From contig JACQQP010000133.1 of assembly GCA_016206945.1 (NCBI GenBank), positions 1 through 15,004 of the forward strand: a DNA stretch of 15,004 nt, in the 5' to 3' direction. A program made the translations under genes and the position numbers. The notes under the pieces are model-generated. The model saw only the letters and a list, made by a program, of their open reading frames with translations. It was not told the DNA's origin and searched no databases. This document shows, in pieces, positions 7,336 through 13,342 of the stretch. The DNA is from Candidatus Omnitrophota bacterium (GTDB lineage: Bacteria; Omnitrophota; Omnitrophia; Omnitrophales; Danuiimicrobiaceae). How positions within the stretch are numbered: position 1 is the first letter of the stretch; each line of letters starts with the position of its first letter.

Positions 7336-8709
7336 TTAAAATGATACTTTCGTATGGGTTCCAACATTCCACCCCTCGTTGCCGCGCGCAATCGCAACCG
7401 AGAAAATAGTGCGGCGCCGAAACTTGACATTGAATCCACCGCCATAGGAAAACTTAAGTTCTTCCAATCCAAAATCTCCAAGCTCTCCAAATACCTCTCC
7501 CACATCAAACAAAATAAAGGCATCGCTTGCGAAATCGCTGTATTCATAAATATTATACCGATACTCGAAATTGGCCGCCAAGAGTCCCTCCTCAAAAAAT
7601 CGGTTATACCGATAAGAGCGCAGAAGCTCGCTTCCATCTGAGCGGTCGGATCCGCCCAAGCGCGACAGATTGAAAAATGGAATTTCATCTCCTCCCAACT
7701 CTTGATTTTTTTCGGCAACAAGGCGAGCGGCAAAGATACGACGATCGGAAAAAATGGAAAAGAAATGGCTCACAGAACCCGCCACCTTCAAATAATGAAA
7801 ATCGTTTCCGTCCGTGTCATGAAAATAAGAAAACTCAAGCGCTTCCCGGCCTCCTCGCTTTGCATCATTTTTGTGATCACGATTATCGTGGATGAGTGAA
7901 GCAACGAGACCAATCAAATCCCCGCCGTTAATACCCGGAACGCTCGCGATTGGAAAATGCTCCTTGATTTTTCCGACACGCTCGCGGTTTCCATTGCCGA
8001 TGTTCATTCGCTGATAAACAAAATTGGCGCGGCCATCCACCGTTTGCGCAAAAGGATAACCGAGGCCCGTGCTGAACTTCAGTTCCTCCGGCTGATAAGT
8101 CGAATACTCTCCCAAACTGGTGTCCTGCCCGATACCGAAAAAGCTTTCAGCCGAGCTGCGCGAATAACGGACCTCGCCATCATGTAATATGGCGGTTGTT
8201 GGCGATTCAAGCCTGTAACGGCCTCCTGCTTCCACCGTCGTCCCATCAAAATCTTTGTTGGGTGTCCAGCCACCGAAACCCTCGAGCGATACATAAGGTT
8301 GTTCTAATTGGAGCAGTTTCTCGAACTCAACGCGACCTTCGAGGCCTACCGTGCCGAAACTGCCCGTGGTAGGACCTTTCAGCTTGGGATAAATACCGTG
8401 AGAATGAAGTTCGTCAAAAAACCAAATCACCTTGTCATCCATATGCTTACGCTCAACCCATTCGGCAGTCTTACCTAAACCGTAGCCAACAGGACGAAGG
8501 GGTTGTTCCAAAACGCGCGCCAGAAGCCGATTTCGGTCGCGCGCTCGAGCGGTTTCCAGTTGCACTGCTTCGGGATACTTAAAGACGGGGGCATAAGGAT
8601 CGTACGGAATTTCTTCTTGGGCAGAAAGCGGCGTCGCTTGGGCAAGCAAAAGAAAGGTTAAAAAGAAGAAAAGGCGGCTAACGTCATTGGTTTTTTTAAA
8701 GAACTGCAT
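7336..8709 (-). CDS. Omp85/BamA-type outer-membrane barrel protein without POTRA domains
   Basis: A 457-residue outer-membrane protein. The signal peptide is residues 1-30 (hydrophobic core F-F-F-L-T-F-L-L-L, ending P-L-S-A). About 80 residues of periplasmic linker follow, then beta strands to a terminal Phe (T-H-T-K-V-S-F), the usual barrel-assembly signal. Residues 346-387 (F-N-L-S-R-L-G-G-S-D-R, then L-L-R-S-Y-R-Y-N-R-F and G-L-L-A-A-N-F-E-Y-R-Y-N-I) match the conserved C-terminal part of bacterial surface antigen (D15/Omp85) barrels, where the usual motif is V-R-G-F/Y. Here the Gly is Ser. There is no room for POTRA repeats. The start is the ATG at 8709-8707, which overlaps the upstream stop as TGATG, a translational-coupling arrangement. 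A frame from 8778 would overlap the phosphatase by 70 bases and place 23 extra residues before the signal peptide. Its job is unknown, possibly a channel or anchor for its two neighbours. Confidence 0.75.
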   Translation of the reverse strand: MQFFKKTNDVSRLFFFLTFLLLAQATPLSAQEEIPYDPYAPVFKYPEAVQLETARARDRNRLLARVLEQPLRPVGYGLGKTAEWVERKHMDDKVIWFFDELHSHGIYPKLKGPTTGSFGTVGLEGRVEFEKLLQLEQPYVSLEGFGGWTPNKDFDGTTVEAGGRYRLESPTTAILHDGEVRYSRSSAESFFGIGQDTSLGEYSTYQPEELKFSTGLGYPFAQTVDGRANFVYQRMNIGNGNRERVGKIKEHFPIASVPGINGGDLIGLVASLIHDNRDHKNDAKRGGREALEFSYFHDTDGNDFHYLKVAGSVSHFFSIFSDRRIFAARLVAEKNQELGGDEIPFFNLSRLGGSDRSDGSELLRSYRYNRFFEEGLLAANFEYRYNIYEYSDFASDAFILFDVGEVFGELGDFGLEELKFSYGGGFNVKFRRRTIFSVAIARGNEGWNVGTHTKVSF

Positions 8710-9461
8710 CACAGAAATGGGTTTGCCTTTCTCATTTGGTACAAAAAAGATAGGATCTGCGTTTTTGTCCGCTCCCATTTATTTTCGATTTTAGCGTCTT
8801 CGTGACCATGTCTACGAGCAAAATCATACACATACTCTTTCAAATGTCCATACTGAAACGGCCGAAAACCGTGCGCCTTCATTTCTTGGTAAGCTTTCTC
8901 GGCTTGCCATCCTTGCTTTGCAATCCGCCAGGAAGCGATCACAACGCCCGTACGTTCCTGGCCATGCTTGCAATGCACCAAAATGGGCCTCCGTTCCGGC
9001 GACTCAATGAGTTCAATGACTTTCGAGATAACCTCATCGTCCGGATAATCCCAACCGCTCCAAGGAATCGGAATCAGGTCGATCCCCAATCGCCTTAACC
9101 GTTCCTCTTCCGCCTTCGCGCGGTGCTTATTGTTGTCAAAACTGACGACGGTTTTAATCCCCAATTCTTTAAGATAAGGAGATGCTTCTTCGGAAATCAA
9201 ACCACTCCGATAGACGCCGGGCGCCGCCTCGTGAAAATTGACCGCCTTTTCTTTCAATTCCTCTAAAGCAGTTTCTTCCTGGGAAAAAGCAAGCCTGGGA
9301 CTCACCCAAGCGCCAGCTACAAATACGGCTGATATAATAAAAGGAAGTCGAGGAATTCTCAAACACTTTCTCGAGAAGAAACTCGCAACACTCCCCACTA
9401 ATAAAATCGACTCTTTCACAAAAATATTTAACGGCCTAAATGGGTTCAAGGTCAAAGGCAT
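8709..9461 (-). CDS. Exported dual-specificity/tyrosine phosphatase-like protein
   Basis: A 250-residue protein (from the ATG) with the cysteine-phosphatase signature H-C-K-H-G-Q-E-R-T-G at 163-172: nucleophile Cys164, phosphate-binding Arg170. A preceding loop W-S-G-W-D-Y-P-D-D supplies a likely general acid, Asp138. The opening P-G-V-Y-R-S-G-L-I, then Y-L-K-E-L-G-I-K-T-V-V-S-F, resembles the Siw14/PFA-DSP group and bacterial relatives, whose members can act on phosphotyrosine or inositol polyphosphates. A signal peptide, F-I-I-S-A-V-F-V-A-G-A-W-V-S-P-R-L-A-F-S, ends near residue 60, so the enzyme is probably periplasmic. The start is uncertain. The ATG overlaps yraN by 26 bases and leaves an unusually long lead, while a TTG at 9362-9360 gives M-R-I-P-R-L-P then a normal signal peptide, but with a weak ribosome-binding site. 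It is coupled by TGATG to the barrel gene. Confidence 0.78.
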   Translation of the reverse strand: MPLTLNPFRPLNIFVKESILLVGSVASFFSRKCLRIPRLPFIISAVFVAGAWVSPRLAFSQEETALEELKEKAVNFHEAAPGVYRSGLISEEASPYLKELGIKTVVSFDNNKHRAKAEEERLRRLGIDLIPIPWSGWDYPDDEVISKVIELIESPERRPILVHCKHGQERTGVVIASWRIAKQGWQAEKAYQEMKAHGFRPFQYGHLKEYVYDFARRHGHEDAKIENKWERTKTQILSFLYQMRKANPFL

Positions 9462-9813
9462 CCCGAATCAAGCGGACGTTCCGCGCCTCACCCTCGATTT
9501 GCACCGCCAACACGTCAAACCGGACTGATGGACACAGCTTGGGATGCCGAGCTAAATACCAAGAGGCAAGACGAACCAGTTGCTTCCTCTTACGCTTGTT
9601 CACCGCTTCTTCGGGTAAACCAAAAGTGCTGTCGCGCCGAGTCTTGATTTCCACAAATGCGAGCGTGCCCCCATCATCGGCGACAAGATCAATTTCACCA
9701 AAGGGAGACCGAACATTTCGTTCAAGAATTTGGTAACCTTGTTCTCTAAGATAGCCTTCGCCGATTTGCTCGCCCAACTTGCCCGTCGTTCGATTAAGCG
9801 ACTTTGGAGTCAT
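9436..9813 (-). CDS. yraN: YraN family (UPF0102) putative endonuclease
   Basis: A 125-residue protein of the UPF0102/YraN family, at full family length. It carries the restriction-endonuclease-like PD-(D/E)xK core: G-K-L-G-E-Q-x-G-E at 11-19, then S-P-F-G-E-I-D-L-V-A at 36-45, and F-V-E-I-K-T-R at 53-59 with the catalytic E-x-K. The biological role is not firmly known. DNA repair or recombination has been proposed, and an inner-membrane location is not expected. The ATG overlaps the rnhB stop as ATGA, so the two are translationally coupled. The rnhB-yraN pairing is one of the commonest bacterial gene neighbourhoods. Its 3' end overlaps the annotated start of the phosphatase-like gene. Confidence 0.92.
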   Translation of the reverse strand: MTPKSLNRTTGKLGEQIGEGYLREQGYQILERNVRSPFGEIDLVADDGGTLAFVEIKTRRDSTFGLPEEAVNKRKRKQLVRLASWYLARHPKLCPSVRFDVLAVQIEGEARNVRLIRDAFDLEPI

Positions 9814-10433
9814 GCCATCCCCTCCACAGAAGAAAAACGCGCCACGGGCCGAAAACTGAACCGGTGGATTGGAGAAGGGCCGTGCACCTCAAGCGCCGCA
9901 ATGTGAGCGGGGGTGGGATAGCCTTTGTGATGCCTGAAACCGTAATCAGGATACTTGCGATCATACACTTCCATCATTTCATCCCGGGTCACCTTCGCCA
10001 CAATGGAAGCAGCTCCGATGGATATCAATTTTTGGTCTCCATTAATCACTGGAAGCTGACGAATTGGTAGATCCACTTTTAAGTGGCCGTCAATCAAAAG
10101 AAGATCGGGAGTGATCGAAAGGGCGAGTACCGCTTTCCGCATGGCGAGAAGCGAGGCTTTCAAAATATTAATCCGATCAATTTCCTCTTGACCCACCACT
10201 CCAATTCCGACTACCGATCGACTCACAATTTGCCAGAAGAGTTTTTTGCGAGCGCGAGGAACAAGCGCTTTGGAATCGCGAATCCCTTTCAATTGAACGG
10301 CTTGGGGAATAATACAAGCAGCCGCTACGACTGGACCTGCCAGAGGACCGCGGCCCACCTCATCGACACCGGCCAACAGGCGAAAACCTTCCCCGTGCAA
10401 AACTGACTCGAACTCGCCGTAGCCGTTTTTCAC
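9810..10433 (-). CDS. rnhB: Ribonuclease HII
   Basis: Cuts the RNA strand of RNA-DNA hybrids and removes single ribonucleotides misincorporated in DNA. The 207 residues carry the full active site: A-G-V-D-E-V-G-R-G-P-L-A-G-P-V (Asp24, Glu25), L-L-I-D-G-H (Asp115) and A-S-I-V-A-K-V-T-R-D (Asp151). The D-E-V-G-R-G motif and the length are typical. The start is a GTG at 10433-10431. Upstream the - strand reads GGAGGAGG, then ATGGGTTTAA and GTG, so the Shine-Dalgarno-like purine run lies in the edge of repeat B and is somewhat far (about 10 bases). An in-between ATG is in another frame. The product is followed directly by yraN. Confidence 0.95.
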   Translation of the reverse strand: MKNGYGEFESVLHGEGFRLLAGVDEVGRGPLAGPVVAAACIIPQAVQLKGIRDSKALVPRARKKLFWQIVSRSVVGIGVVGQEEIDRINILKASLLAMRKAVLALSITPDLLLIDGHLKVDLPIRQLPVINGDQKLISIGAASIVAKVTRDEMMEVYDRKYPDYGFRHHKGYPTPAHIAALEVHGPSPIHRFSFRPVARFSSVEGMA

Positions 10434-10438
10434 TTAAA

Positions 10439-10651
10439 CCCATCCTCCTCCCCCCTTGTTCGCCACAAAGCGTTGGCGCAATCCGTCCCAAAACGCTTTG
10501 TGGACGAATCTCGCCGCGTTTTGTGGCGGATGGGGGAGGATTCCGCCAGAAAACGTGGCGGATCCGCCCCGAATTTTGGCGGAAAAGGTGGGGGGTTAAA
10601 GCCTTTTTTGATATCACCCCCATCCCTGCCTTCCCCCATTAAGGGGGAAGG
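10439..10651. repeat. Long composite palindromic repeat, copy B
   Basis: A chain of palindromes fills most of the rplS-rnhB gap. Pairs seen are CCACAAAGCGTT (10463-10474) with AACGCTTTGTGG (10492-10503), exact over 12 bases. TCCGCCA (10542-10548) pairs with TGGCGGA (10556-10562), TCCGCC (10563-10568) with GGCGGA (10578-10583), and CCTTCCCCC (10629-10637) with GGGGGAAGG (10643-10651). The TCCGCC/GGCGGA module is shared with copy A, and the outer ends are C6 and G6 blocks. Frames through it are Pro/Gly-rich artefacts. It lies inside an otherwise tight ribosomal-protein operon. The remaining 42 bases to the rplS stop hold nothing I recognise. Confidence 0.78.
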
Positions 10652-10693
10652 AGAGTCACGGTAGCGCAAAAACGGTCAAACTGAGTAAATAAT

Positions 10694-11017
10694 TCAGGAT
10701 CTCGAGCCTCGTTTGTACCGCAAATAATAAAGCCTTGCCCGGCGAACTTTGCCTTTCGTAACCACCTGAATTTTCTCAAGCAAAGGTGAGTGAAGTAAAA
10801 AAACCTTCTCCACAATATCATCCCTTACCTCCTTCAAAACGGTGAAGGTGGCGCTCGTTCCGCGGCCGCGCTTCCGAATCACAGTTCCTTGAAAAATTTG
10901 GATTCTTGTCTTATCTCCCTCATGAACCTTAAGACTTACCTTTACTTCATCGCCCACATGAAATTCAGGAACGGATTTTTTCAAGTAGTCCTTTTCGATG
11001 AGATCGATCTTTTTCAT
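10694..11017 (-). CDS. rplS: 50S ribosomal protein L19 (bL19)
   Basis: A 107-residue structural protein of the large ribosomal subunit that contacts the 30S-50S interface. Diagnostic segments are F-H-V-G-D-E-V-K-V at 19-27, I-Q-I-F-Q-G-T-V-I-R-K-R-G-R-G at 39-53, T-F-T-V-L-K, and the C-terminal R-R-A-R-L-Y-Y-L-R. Length is close to the family norm of about 115, with a short C-terminal tail. The start follows the trmD stop by 6 bases, and GAAGG near the trmD end serves as the ribosome-binding site. The trmD-rplS order is the common bacterial one. Confidence 0.96.
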   Translation of the reverse strand: MKKIDLIEKDYLKKSVPEFHVGDEVKVSLKVHEGDKTRIQIFQGTVIRKRGRGTSATFTVLKEVRDDIVEKVFLLHSPLLEKIQVVTKGKVRRARLYYLRYKRGSRS

Positions 11018-11023
11018 GGTGTA

Positions 11024-11746
11024 CTACCTTCGCTTTCTCCAATCATTCTTCGCCTGTAAGAGTAAGTCGGGACGAAATTTCTTTGTCATCCTGCGCGCTG
11101 CTTCGCTCCGCCAAGATTCAATCCGCCTGTGATCCCCCGAAAACAAAACCTCCGGAACTTTCCAACCGCAAAACTCACGCGGCCGCGTATACTGAGGAAA
11201 ATCGAGCTCGCCATCTTCAAATGATTCGGACTTAAGCGAAGCCTGATTTCCCAACACACCGGGCACGAAACGCATAATCGCATCCATAAAACAAAGTGCG
11301 GGAAATTCTCCCCCCGTCATGACAAAATTTCCGAGCGAGATTTCCTCATCCGCCAAATGTTCGTGAACTCGCTCATCAATTCCTTCATAGTGACCGCAAA
11401 TAAAAATTAAATGTTCCCTGCGGGCGAGTCTTTTAGCCGTCGCTTGATCGAACACATGACCTCTCGGTGAAACTAAAATGCGCCAACCCTTACCGCCAAT
11501 TTTCTTAAGACAATCAAAGATAGGCTGAATCATCATCACCATTCCGGCGCCGCCGCCAAAGGGCTTTCCATCGCAGGTTCTTCGCTTGTCCAGCGCGTAA
11601 TCCCTTAAATTATGGATCCGAATCCGGACATGGCCGCGTTTTTGAGCCTGTCTCGCCATGGATTCGTTGAGCGGCGCTTCCAACAATTTTGGAAAAAGGG
11701 TAAGGATATCAATTTTTAAACGAGCTTCCTTATTTCGTGCGCTCAT
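11024..11746 (-). CDS. trmD: tRNA (guanine-37-N1)-methyltransferase
   Basis: Methylates G37 next to the anticodon in tRNAs, preventing frameshifts; a SPOUT-fold dimer using S-adenosylmethionine. Family segments are K-I-D-I-L-T-L-F-P at 11-19, the G-G-G-A-G-M-V-M loop at 64-71, S-P-R-G-H at 93-97, C-G-H-Y-E-G-I-D-E-R-V at 117-127, and M-T-G-G-E with P-G-V-L-G. Residue 140 is Asn in S-L-G-N-F-V where the family has the catalytic Asp (S-I-G-D-Y-V); its codon is AAT at 11329-11327. The start is not clean. The ATG lies 17 bases inside the rpsP 3' end with an SD too close, and AAGGAAG just after it has no standard start codon at good spacing. rimM, usually between rpsP and trmD, is absent. Confidence 0.93.
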   Translation of the reverse strand: MSARNKEARLKIDILTLFPKLLEAPLNESMARQAQKRGHVRIRIHNLRDYALDKRRTCDGKPFGGGAGMVMMIQPIFDCLKKIGGKGWRILVSPRGHVFDQATAKRLARREHLIFICGHYEGIDERVHEHLADEEISLGNFVMTGGEFPALCFMDAIMRFVPGVLGNQASLKSESFEDGELDFPQYTRPREFCGWKVPEVLFSGDHRRIESWRSEAARRMTKKFRPDLLLQAKNDWRKRR

Positions 11747-11975
11747 TCCTCTTAAGAAGACTTCTCACGGTCTCCGTTGGCTTTGCTCCTTTGGAGATCC
11801 AATTTTTAATTCGGTCTATTTTCAGCTCAATCCGCGCTGGATTTCGCCTCGGGTCATAATAACCAACTTCTTCAATAAACCGGCCGTCGCGCGGCATCTT
11901 CGCATCGGCCACGACAACGCGCCAGTGCACTTTCTTCCTTGTACCTAATCGCTTCAATCGAATGTGAACCGCCAA
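11730..11975 (-). CDS. rpsP: 30S ribosomal protein S16 (bS16)
   Basis: An 81-residue small-subunit ribosomal protein. The signature A-V-H-I-R-L-K-R-L-G at 2-11 and the segments V-V-V-A-D-A-K-M-P-R-D-G-R-F-I-E-E-V-G-Y-Y-D-P at 20-42 are diagnostic. The C-terminal G-A-K-P-T-E-T-V-R-S-L-L-K closes the fold at normal length. The start codon is TTG, fixed by the Ala-Val-His-Ile N-terminus and the strong ribosome-binding site. It overlaps trmD by 17 bases. It follows murA on the same strand, separated by an AT-rich inverted repeat that may hold its promoter. Confidence 0.95.
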   Translation of the reverse strand: MAVHIRLKRLGTRKKVHWRVVVADAKMPRDGRFIEEVGYYDPRRNPARIELKIDRIKNWISKGAKPTETVRSLLKRNERTK

Positions 11976-11980
11976 AGCAA

Positions 11981-11988
11981 CCCTCCTC
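11981..11988 (-). promoter_or_regulatory. rpsP: Ribosome-binding site fixing the TTG start of rpsP
   Basis: On the - strand GAGGAGGG ends 5 bases before the TTG codon at 11975-11973. The match is strong and well placed. No ATG or GTG at a comparable position would give the conserved N-terminus, so TTG is the start. Confidence 0.85.
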
Positions 11989-11992
11989 TTCT

Positions 11993-12069
11993 AAGTCAAA
12001 CGTTAAAAGTGAAAAGTAAAAAGTGGTCTATCGTTTATTTTTGACTTTTAATTTTTTACTTTTGACTTG
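11993..12069. repeat. AT-rich imperfect inverted repeat between murA and rpsP
   Basis: The left arm starts AAGTCAAACGTTAAAAGTG (from 11993) and the right arm ends TTTACTTTTGACTT (to 12068). The arms pair imperfectly and share AAAGT/ACTTT words. The element occupies the whole gap, ending at the murA stop. It could be a weak terminator for murA, a dispersed AT-rich repeat or part of the rpsP promoter region. No clear -10/-35 pair is visible. Confidence 0.6.
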
Positions 12070-13338
12070 TTACTCTCTTTCTCTTTTTATAGATGCGCCT
12101 AATGCTGAAAGTTTTTCCTCAATTCGTTCGTAACCGCGATCTAAATGGTACACGCGATGGACTTCCGTCGTCCCCTCTGCCGCAAGGCCCGCCAATACCA
12201 AAGCGGCGCTCGCTCGAAGATCCGAAGCCATAACGGGTGCTCCGCTTAAACGTTTGACACCGTGCACAATCGCACTTGAACCTTCCAAGAAAATTTTTGA
12301 ACCCATTCGGTTCAGCTCGCTGACATGAATAAAACGGTCGGGATAAATTTTTTCTGTGATGACGCTAATCCCCGGAGTAAGTGTTGCAAGGGCCATGATC
12401 TGCGCTTGCACATCCGTGGGAAATCCCGGGTAAGGAAGCGTCGTTATTTCTACAGGACGAAGTAAGCCGTTTCGCCTGACTCGAACGGAATTCGCCGTCG
12501 CGTTTACGACCACGCCCGCTTGTCTCAACTTGTCAATGAGGGCGCGATTGTGTTCTGGATTACAGTTCCGAACCGTTACATCACTCCCGCGGGTCATGGC
12601 TCCAGCTACCATAAATGTTCCCGCCTCGATTCGGTCAGAAATAACGCTGTGAGTCGCCCCACAAAGTTTCCGAACCCCTTGAATTTCAATAAGATGCGAA
12701 CCTTGACCTTTAATCTTAGCCCCCATTTTAACGAGAAAATCAGCTAAATCAACTAATTCTGGTTCGGACGCCGCATTCTCAATGTATGTAGTTCCCTTGG
12801 CCAAGGCAGCGGCCATCATCACATTAGCCGTTGCAAGGACTGAAGAACCAAAGCTTCCACCCAAATAAACTTCAGCTCCACGAAGGCTTTTTGCAGCACG
12901 GGCTTTCACATAACCATGCTCAATCGTTATATCGGCTCCAAGAGCTTCGAGCCCCTTTAAATGAAGATCGATGGGCCGCGCACCAATGACGCAACCACCT
13001 GGAAGCGACACCTCAGCACAACCCAAACGCCCGAGCAGCGGCCCTAAAACGCACACGGAAGCGCGCATCGTACTGACAAGGCTGTAAGGTGCTACAGGCC
13101 TCAGAGTGTTTCCCGGTTTGATTTCAATCACATGGTCTGCCTGATTAACTTTGGCGCCCAACACGCGCAGCAGCCTCACCATCGTCGTAACATCCCGCAA
13201 ACTGGGGACATTCTCAATGCGGGAAGCTTCCTCTCCAAGGAGCGCTGCTGCCATAATGGGAAGCACGGCATTTTTAGCCCCGGAAACAAAAACCTCGCCC
13301 TTTAATTTTTTCCCGCCGCCAACGACAATCTTATCCAT
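12070..13338 (-). CDS. murA: UDP-N-acetylglucosamine 1-carboxyvinyltransferase
   Basis: Transfers enolpyruvate from phosphoenolpyruvate to UDP-GlcNAc, the first committed step of peptidoglycan synthesis, in the cytoplasm. The 422 residues match the family length. Active-site features are S-G-A-K-N-A at 19-24 (Lys22, Asn23), the catalytic loop L-P-G-G-C-V-I-G-A-R-P-I-D-L-H with Cys116, R-A-S near 92, and P-G-F-P-T-D with the general-base Asp. Cys116 corresponds to Cys115 of the E. coli enzyme, the residue alkylated by fosfomycin, so this is the fosfomycin-sensitive type by motif. The start lies 4 bases after the prmC stop. The order prfA-prmC-murA is known from several bacterial groups and points to co-transcription. 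Confidence 0.97.
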   Translation of the reverse strand: MDKIVVGGGKKLKGEVFVSGAKNAVLPIMAAALLGEEASRIENVPSLRDVTTMVRLLRVLGAKVNQADHVIEIKPGNTLRPVAPYSLVSTMRASVCVLGPLLGRLGCAEVSLPGGCVIGARPIDLHLKGLEALGADITIEHGYVKARAAKSLRGAEVYLGGSFGSSVLATANVMMAAALAKGTTYIENAASEPELVDLADFLVKMGAKIKGQGSHLIEIQGVRKLCGATHSVISDRIEAGTFMVAGAMTRGSDVTVRNCNPEHNRALIDKLRQAGVVVNATANSVRVRRNGLLRPVEITTLPYPGFPTDVQAQIMALATLTPGISVITEKIYPDRFIHVSELNRMGSKIFLEGSSAIVHGVKRLSGAPVMASDLRASAALVLAGLAAEGTTEVHRVYHLDRGYERIEEKLSALGASIKRERE

Positions 13339-13342
13339 TTTG

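Noticed and set aside
7320..7733. N-terminal extension of the kinase-like frame
   Set aside because: It overlaps the end of the barrel gene, has no recognisable domain, and would bury a clear signal peptide that starts at 7319.
8710..8778. N-terminal extension of the barrel frame
   Set aside because: It overlaps the phosphatase gene by 70 bases and puts 23 residues ahead of the signal peptide, while the ATG at 8709 gives a TGATG coupling.
10360..10669. Small frames on both strands across repeat B
   Set aside because: They are read through the repeat, overlap rnhB, and show no protein-like pattern.
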